Assembly: GCA_036346255.1 (NCBI GenBank)
Contig: CM070628.1
Coordinates: 11,671,840 to 11,735,839, forward strand
From: Ampelocalamus luodianensis
Lineage: Eukaryota; Streptophyta; Magnoliopsida; Poales; Poaceae
Direction: 5' to 3'
Length of the DNA: 64,000 bases
Shown here: positions 57,761 to 64,000 of the stretch, in pieces
How the letters are laid out: each line of letters starts with the position of its first letter
Position numbering within the stretch: the first letter of the stretch is position 1
Made by a program: the position numbers and the translations under genes
The notes under the pieces: generated by a model
What the model was told of the DNA's origin: nothing
Database searches by the model: none
The model's input: the letters and a program-made list of their open reading frames with translations, nothing else

Positions 57761-58800
57761 TGTGAAAAAAGGTAGCTCTTATTCATCCAACCTAGTCGCT
57801 ACTTCGGTCCAGAACCGCTTCCAAATCTTTAATTATCACCGGGGCGGGGCGTACGTGGTGGTCAACCAAGTAGCACGGATCGATCGGACGGTCGGACCAC
57901 GTATAATTGGAGGGGCCTCATCATCATGATCTCTCCCGGGATGAGATGAGACGAGAATGGCCTTACATAGTAAGCGCAGAAATTGGCTTTAAGAGGTTCG
58001 TTGGACCTTTCGATCGGAGAAAGAGAAGTTATTGCCGGAATTTGACGGATATGTCGATCACAAATGCATGCATGCATGCATGGAATGATGCAAGGATGGA
58101 TGTACCCTTGGGCAATCGCCATCCAGTCGTCCTATCACGGACCAGCTGGATGCCTCTATCCTTCCTCCCTGTGAGAATAAGATAGGTTCCAGCTGGTGCC
58201 GGGTCGGTTTTGGAGGGGAAATTTTGGAAAAAAAATATATATATTTTTAAAAATAGTTAGTTTCTCCTAAGCATTTCTCAAAAAAGAATAAGATGGAATT
58301 AAACTAGACTTAATTTCTTGAGAGAATGAATGATGAACTGCTCTCATTGTCCATTGTTCAGTGTAGTTCTTTTTTCGCCCCCTGAATGGGTGACCTGCCC
58401 TGCCTAAGTCCAAAGTCCAAACAAACAAAATTGGTGACACCCTTTCTTTCAGGTAAAGAGTGCATGCATGATAGAATTGATAGCTCAGATAATCAGGAGC
58501 TTTATTCCTACTAGCTTCTCCGGCCGCTAAACAAAAGCAATTCGGTCTGCCAGCTGCTGCTATAGAATACTAGAAATACCACACTACCACTAGTAACAAC
58601 TAGTACTTTGATGATTGGTAGGCCGAGCCCCTACAAGTGTCAGTGTCATGCTGCATGAGTGACCAGCCTAGCCAAAGGTATCGACAAAAATTAACGGCAA
58701 AGCAAACGCTTAACCAAACAAAGATCATTATATTCGCAGCCCAGCTGGCGCGCATGCACTCGAGTGTAGAACCGAAGGAGGACGTGTCGGCGTGAGGCTC
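57761..58800. other. No gene recognised
   Basis: A CATGCATGCATG run occurs near 58,066. The ORFs on both strands are short and without domains. Confidence 0.4.
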
Positions 58801-58974
58801 CGGCAGGGAGGAGTCCTCTGCCTTTGCCTTGCTACGGCAAAGCTTGCCTTTGCTTCATCCTAGGCGTCCAATCTAGAGCAATGGTTGGATTCCTCGGCCC
58901 TACTTCTGATAGTCAACTACTGTCGTCTTCCACCTCTTGTTCTTATCTGAAGTGAGTTCGCCTTCCTGTTTCTT

Positions 58975-59480
58975 GAGATTTTGGTCGAAATGGCACTGTT
59001 GCACACATTTTTTATGGAAGCAACTCTCTTTACACGGTATTGCCAAATATGACAGTCCGAACAAACATCACGTCACCACGTGTGCAATTCCGGTCGCCTC
59101 TCGCCCGGACGCGCCTTCGCCCGACACGATTCTCGTCCGCACTCCCACCGCCCAGGCATCACCTCGTCCGAAGGCTAGTCCGGGTGGTGGCCCTCGCATC
59201 TTGTGTTCGGCTGGACAGCACCTCATCCGCATGACCACCACCTGGACTAGCCTTCGGACTCGGTGATGTTCAGGCGGTGGGAGTGCGGACGTGACTCTTG
59301 TCGGGCGAAGGCACGTCCGGGTGAGGGGCGACCGGATTTTGGCTCGTCCGGACGAGGGGCGACCAGAATTGCACATGTAGTGGCGCAAGGCTCGCCTGAG
59401 CTGCCATATTTGACAATACCGTGTACAAAAAGCTACTTTTGTCAAAAACGCCGCAACAGTGCTATTTCAACGAAAAACTC
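58975..59480. mobile_element. Foldback element, about 500 bp, near-complete hairpin
   Basis: The left half (GTCGAAATGGCACTGTTGC, ACACGGTATTGCCAAATATG, GCAATTCCGGTCGCC, CGAAGGCTAGTCC) is repeated in reverse complement in the right half. The centre is near 59,220. Flanks CTGTTTCTT and TGGTTTCTT form an imperfect 9-bp duplication. No ORF is credible here. It is related to the repeat at 19.2-19.6 kb. Confidence 0.8.
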
Positions 59481-59843
59481 TGGTTTCTTCGCATCTATTG
59501 CAGTCCGCCGCCTCTTTCCCGCTCAATCATCTCAACCCTTGCCCTCCTCATCCTCTTTCCATTTTCCGTAAGCCCACCCCGTCACCCTTTTTCCTCCCAT
59601 CATGGAGATTGGAGAGACCATACGCGAGGTCGATGATGTGTGGTAGTCGTTTACGAAGAATGGCCAGGTGTTCTATCAAATTAATCTGGATTTTGTCTTT
59701 GGACACTGGATGGCAATGATTGCTTCTAATCGATTCAAGTTTGGTACTTCGTCTGTGTTTGATTGAGATTTGTGCTAGTTGATTTCTTCTCATTCCCCTA
59801 GTCTTTAGGTAGTGGTTTGTTATTCGTTTTTTCCCCTTGCCAT

Positions 59844-61001
59844 TAGGGGTGAAAACGGATCGGAAACGGACGGATAATGACTTTACCATATTTGTTTTCA
59901 TATTTTTCTCCGGATCCGGATACGAATACGGATACCCCGGATACGAATACGAATATGAATAGTATCGAATACGGAGCGAATACGAATCGAAACGAATACG
60001 GTCACAGATATTTTTCTGAACATGAAAACCTCTTAAATTGTATGCCAGAAATTAACGAAAACATATAACTAATTTATTTGATGTAAACATTCATGAATTG
60101 TTCATATTTTCAGCAACCACACATAACATTGGCACTAGCAAGTTACATTAACTAGTTCATCACAAATATAACACTTAGTTTACCATATTTAGCTCATAAG
60201 TCATAACTCACAAAGTCATCACGCATTCACACTTAGTTCATCATATACATAAAATTTAGTTCAAACTAACATCGATTAGATGGATGGTTAATCTATCACG
60301 AAATGACTGTAACATCCCAAAGTATGTTACCAAAAATAAAATTAATAAAGTTATTATTTTATTAGATTTTGTGAGATTTAAAAGAGTTTTCCTGGTTAAA
60401 AAGGAAATTTTTTTAAAAAAGTCAATTATTTAGTTTCCTAGTTTTTAATGTAAAAATTAAAATTTATTGAGTTTTCTGGGATTTTATTGCATTTAAAGTG
60501 AAAAAGAAATTTTTAATTAATTTATTGAATTTTCTGGATTTTAAAAAGGTTTTTTCTATTTTTAGAAATTTAAAATAATTTATATACAAAAATAAAAACC
60601 AACTTTAAGTTGGAATTAATTTTATTAAGTTAAAAATAATTCAATGAATTTTTGTGATTTTTTCTAGGATTTTTGAACTCTAATTGCTATTTTCTAAAAG
60701 ACTATTTGATTTGTTGCATTTTCTGAAATTCGAAAATCAATTAAAATCCCCTTTTCTCTTTTGGGCTGAAATCCTCTTTTGGGCCGAAATCCGGATATCC
60801 GGACACCGTCTTATCCGGATAATCCGTATTCGTTTCCGTATCCGCCGGATAGCATGCCTACCATATTCGTTTCCGTTTCCGACAAAAAAATCCGAATTCG
60901 TTTTCGATCCGAAAATCATCCGACAAAAATCCGATCCGAGACATTCCGAATCCGTATTTGTCCGGATCGGTCGGAAACTATCCGATCCGTTTTCACCCCT
61001 A
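59844..61001. mobile_element. Ac/Ds-like non-autonomous hAT element, 1,158 bp
   Basis: The ends are perfect 20-bp inverted repeats TAGGGGTGAAAACGGATCGG, with a perfect 8-bp duplication CTTGCCAT at 59,836-59,843 and 61,002-61,009. Subterminal GGATACGAATACG repeats lie on the left and reverse-complement TCCGTATTCG/ATCCGAATTCG repeats on the right. There is no transposase. A fragment of the TGTAACATCCC LTR family lies inside. Confidence 0.92.
60308..60780 (+). repeat. TGTAACATCCC-family LTR fragment inside the hAT element
   Basis: It starts TGTAACATCCCAAAGTATGT and aligns with 38,359-38,812, ending around GGGCCGAAATC. Only the first 470 bp of the LTR are present. Confidence 0.65.
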
Positions 61002-61426
61002 CTTGCCATTGCATACGGTTCTGCATCTCAAGCTTGTACCTTGAAATTTCTTATTGGTTTTGGGGATTTGTTGTCTGAATCAACATTGCTCCATGTTTCT
61101 CTGTTGAGGATGTGAGTGTTCTTGTTCTTTCCATCCGTCTTTTTTTTTTGTCCATTTTCGTCCTCTGCTTTCTTCTCTGTTAGTAGTATTTTAAGTTTTC
61201 GATTGATGATGGGGCACTTATGGAAGTGGCCATGGGGGAGGCACAGGCGCACAGCAACCGGCGGCCATGGATGAGAACGGAGCTAACTTCAATTCACTTG
61301 GCTGTCAAAAGTGGAATCGCATAATCCCCACCGTTGCTCTAGAATGAACGCCTAGGATGAAGCAAAGGCAAACTTTGCCGTAGCAAGGCAAAGGCAGAGG
61401 ATACGAATCCGCCTCCCTCCCCGGCA

Positions 61427-61868
61427 TCTTCAGTTTGACATCAACAATAATGCATTGACCGCTCTTTGAAGGGATGCAGGCACCTGTTGCCATTAAAGTC
61501 GCGCGGCTCCAGTCTGCCAGCGTTCAGAGAATCATCAGTCATCGAGCGAAGAGCCGCCATCAACTTTGCACAGAGAGAAGAGATCGCCTGGGCCTGGGTT
61601 GCTCGCTGTTCCATGCACATCTAGCAATTTATGAACAGTGCCTGCAGAATGATGATGCATACTATCTACCTCCACTTCCATGTAGCTCGTGTAACAATTA
61701 AATGGGCGCAGTTTTTGGGCCAGCATAGGTGGTCATATCGTCCTGATTCTTCTTGTTCGTCGGATCCCGCGATTCCTTCCTTCGTGTCCATCCGATTTGC
61801 CCCGCGTTTTTCTTGCCTGCGTTCTCATCACCTCGTCTTGTCCGTCTAGGCTCTACTCCCTATCGTCC
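61427..61868. other. No separate gene; probable 5' flank of the following pseudogene
   Basis: No domain or repeat is recognised. The last 100 bp become CT-rich, like a cereal 5' leader. Confidence 0.35.
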
Positions 61869-62849
61869 ATGCCGTCCGATGAGTCGTGCTTCACCCAGTG
61901 CCACCGCCTCCTCCACTCCCTCTCCCACCTCGCCTGGCGCGCCGCCGTAGGCGACTCCTCCCTGCCCGTCTGCCGCTTCCTCCACTCCGCCTCCCCGCTT
62001 CTCGGCCTCTGGGCGGACCAGAACCCCGATTTCGGCAACCTCGTCGCCGCACTCCCGGGCTTCCTCTCCCTCGTCGTCGTCCGCTCCATCCCCCAGGAGC
62101 TCTCCATGCACCTCCTCTGGGCCCCCATCTTCGACCTCCTCGCCGACGACCGCGGCTGCCCTGCGCTCCTCTTCCTCCCTGGCAACCACCCCGACTCCCT
62201 CTTCCCCGGTCTCCTCTCCTCCCTCCGCCCACAAACCTCATCGTCGCTCTCCCGGGCTTCCTCTCCCTCGTCGTCGTCCGCTTTATCCCCCAGGAGCTGT
62301 CCCCGCACTTCTTCTGGGCCCCGTCTTCGAGCTCCTCGCCAACGACCACAGCTACCACGGCCACCGCGCCCTCCTCTTCCTCCACGGCAACCACCCCAAC
62401 TCCCTTTTCCCTGGCCTCCTCTCCTCCCTCCGCCCACGAGCCGACACCCTCCTCCTCGAGGCCCATAGCCCCCAGGCTCCCATCCCTTCCTCCTCCCACT
62501 TCTCCCGCCTCGCGTTCAGCGACCGCCACCGGCTGCTCGACGCCCTCGTTGCTGCGTGCCGCGTCACGCTCCCGTCGAAGCTCGCGGCTACCCCGCTCTT
62601 CGTGCGCTCTGAGAAGGACCACCCAGTGCTCGCCGCGTGGCGGGAGTCGATGCTGCGGCTGCACAGTGAGGTGAGCGGTGACATGGTGCGCAAGCCGGAG
62701 GTCGAGGCGCTGCTGCTTGGGGCCAAGAAGATGCCTCCGCCCACGAGCAACATCGTCGGCTAGAGGATGCAGCTGCAGAGGAGCCTCTCTACGATGGTTG
62801 GGTTCGTCAAGAACGGGCAGCAGCAGATGGTGACGCGGCCAGTGCTGTA
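61869..62849 (+). pseudogene. Unrecognised plant gene with an out-of-frame internal duplication
   Basis: The ATG at 61,869 opens MPSDESCFTQCHRLLHSLSH and continues to LPGFLSLVVVRSIPQELSMH and LFLPGNHPDSLFPGLLSSL. About 197 bp (62,041-62,236) are then repeated in diverged form (62,237-62,440), shifting the frame. A 1-nt loss at 62,320 shifts it again. The remainder reads DTLLLEAHSPQAPIPSSSHF, RLLDALVAACRVTLPSKLAA, SEKDHPVLAAWRESMLRLHS and PPTSNIVG. A TAG at 62,761 follows, then RMQLQRSLSTMVGFVKNGQQ to a stop at 62,849. High GC3 as in cereal genes suggests it was once expressed. I do not recognise the family. Confidence 0.55.
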
Positions 62850-63449
62850 GTGCTGGGCGTCATCACCATCTGGAAGAGCTCGGAAGAGATCTGGGTGTAA
62901 AGCCACTGAAGGACGGTGTAGTTGTTCTGGACCCAGATGGGATCATCGTGCGCAGGCTCCGTGCCATCAACGTGATTACAAAGGGAACAATGCCCGAGAT
63001 GAACCAGAAATAGATGGCGCCATTGGGAATAATTGGGTGTTTGGAGATCAAGAACTATGGGAATAAAGGCTTTGATGTCGCCCACCTGCTGGGCAATGGA
63101 GTAAGGAACATGTAATGCATGGGAATGGGAGGAGGTGGAGGAGGAGGAGGTTGAAAAGACGGCGGTACCACCGGAGGTCGCCGCGGTGGAAGGCTAGCCG
63201 GTTTCACTCAGGTTGGATCGAGCTAGAGGCGCTCTGATACCATTAAAGTGTAAAATGGCAAGCACACATTGTTCCATTGCATAGACAGGAATAAATGGTA
63301 CATAGATGATTACAACGTGTAGCAACAGACTGAGCTAGAAAGAAGAATCGGCTGTTGAGGCCGAGTCTTTAGGAGATAGCGACGTTGGTGGTTGCCGATG
63401 AAGAAGGCATTCATGTGTGCATGCATATAGATATCAAAGTTGTCTAACA
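62850..63449 (-). mobile_element. Copia fragment: 5' LTR, primer site and start of gag
   Basis: Minus strand: the LTR (63,449-63,249, TGTTAG...TTTACA) is followed by TGGTATCAGAGC (63,242-63,231), the Met-tRNA primer site, and a gag start at 63,085. The gag reads MGDIKAFIPIVLDLQTPNYS, QWRHLFLVHLG and VLQWLYTQISSELFQMV (UBN2-type). It breaks off near 62,850, where the unknown pseudogene ends. The rest of the element is absent. Confidence 0.8.
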
Positions 63450-63450
63450 G

Positions 63451-63682
63451 GTGTCGGCGTCGGCGAATTCGAGGACGGAGTATGCGGACACCACGCATCT
63501 GGCATTTGACGACTTCTTGCGTGCCGGCGACAACGTCGGCCTAAGCCTCCAGGGCGTGCGGATGCGGCTGTCCATCTACTACGCGTGGTCGAGCACGCAC
63601 GACAACCGGTTTGCACTCTACAAGCTGATGGCGCAGGTGCCCGTGCATGGCTGGGAGTACGCCGGGCTGTGGGGAGTAGGGA
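63451..63682 (+). pseudogene. Unrecognised coding fragment next to the copia LTR
   Basis: One plus-strand frame stays open across the interval and reads TEYADTTHLAFDDFLRAGDN, VGLSLQGVRMRLSIYYAWSS and RFALYKLMAQVPVHGWEYAG. Codon use is GC-rich like a cereal exon. It starts at the LTR edge and ends at a TTTTTGGCCAATTTTCGGCC-like repeat. It may be the continuation of the pseudogene at 61.9-62.8 kb or of another gene; I do not recognise it. Confidence 0.4.
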
Positions 63683-64000
63683 TTTTTTGGCCAATTTTCG
63701 GCCAAAAATCAATCGTATCGGTGCTGTCGGCCACCCCTGGTAAGATTCCAAATCAGCTTCAAAATTTTTGGCCCAAGTTGATGAGTTCGGCCCAAATGAG
63801 CCCATTCCATTTGCCCTCAAATCGTTCCCTAGGTCAGGTCAGAGCATGCAGCCACGCTCACACGCACACAACTCATTCCTCCTCTCCTCCCCACTGGGCA
63901 CTAGCGGCGGCGCATGAGCTCCCCCAATCTTCTTCTCAGTTCCTCCTCTGCCCCTCTCCGTTCTTCTTCGGCAGCGCATGGGAGTCAGCGACCCATCCCC
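63683..64000. other. Probable repeat sequence, no gene
   Basis: GGCCAATTTTCGGCC-type phrases followed by CT-rich sequence to the window end. No ORF with a domain is seen. Confidence 0.35.

Larger units (their letters stand above)
58801..61426. mobile_element. Inverted-repeat element (possible Pack-MULE) with nested insertions
   Basis: The left arm 58,801-58,887 pairs with the right arm 61,327-61,426. Shared blocks include CCTCTGCCTTTGCCTTGCTA, TTTGCCTTTGCTTCATCC and TCTAGAGCAA. A target duplication was not found. It contains a foldback element and a hAT element. A host-like stretch at 59,600-59,760 (MEIGETIREVDDVW, then a TAG) may be a captured gene piece. Confidence 0.6.

Noticed and set aside
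61853..62664. Arg/Gly-rich minus-strand ORFs over the unknown pseudogene
   Set aside because: Antisense shadows of the GC-rich plus-strand gene, which has an ATG and coherent protein segments.

Overview
This is a gene-poor, transposon-rich stretch of a plant nuclear genome, almost certainly a grass (Poaceae) and possibly Oryza or a close relative. Host genes have GC-rich coding sequence and AT-rich introns. The repeats are grass-typical: copia and long-LTR elements, hAT and CACTA elements with TCACAGACGG-type subterminal repeats, and MULEs. No rRNA, tRNA, CRISPR array or bacterial operon was seen.

Three host genes look functional, all on the minus strand. They are a partial F-box protein resembling FBW2 (1-322, with a 5' leader intron to about 1,370), a PP2A activator PTPA (34,176-37,905), and an EXORDIUM-like secreted protein (51,952-52,908). 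A truncated EXORDIUM-like paralogue lies at 45.7-45.9 kb, so an EXL pair was split by transposons. A degenerate gene of unknown family occupies 61.9-62.8 kb.

3.4-17.8 kb is a deep transposon nest. A LINE holds a 7-kb Ty1/copia element (10,250-17,221, TSD GTACC), which holds a hAT MITE (12,116-12,603, TSD CATAGGCG). An adjoining copia gag remnant is split by a hAT element (3,906-9,554, TSD ATTGCAGG), which is itself split by a 5.1-kb LTR unit without genes (4,136-9,239, TSD ATTCA).

24,825-33,779 is the most interesting part: a 9-kb Mutator-like element with near-identical terminal inverted repeats and a perfect 10-bp target duplication. All its genes are on the minus strand: a plant-mobile-domain (PMD) gene, a GRF-type zinc-finger coiled-coil gene, and a decayed MuDR-like transposase. 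A third, internal copy of the subterminal sequence at 28.4-28.7 kb suggests it is a fusion of two elements. A related MULE in opposite orientation lies at 46.8-51.3 kb and is split by a CACTA element. A PMD fragment is also found at 20-21 kb.

38.4-45.7 kb holds two diverged long-LTR-like units in tandem, the second interrupted by a 1.4-kb TRIM-like element. 53.5-57.8 kb looks like an LTR split by a CACTA element that captured a host gene fragment. 58.8-61.4 kb is an inverted-repeat element containing a 0.5-kb foldback element and a 1.16-kb Ac/Ds-like hAT. The end of the window has a copia LTR-gag fragment inserted next to a coding fragment.

Coordinates of transposon ends backed by a target duplication are exact readings. 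Other boundaries are estimates, and family names rest on recognised motifs without a database search.
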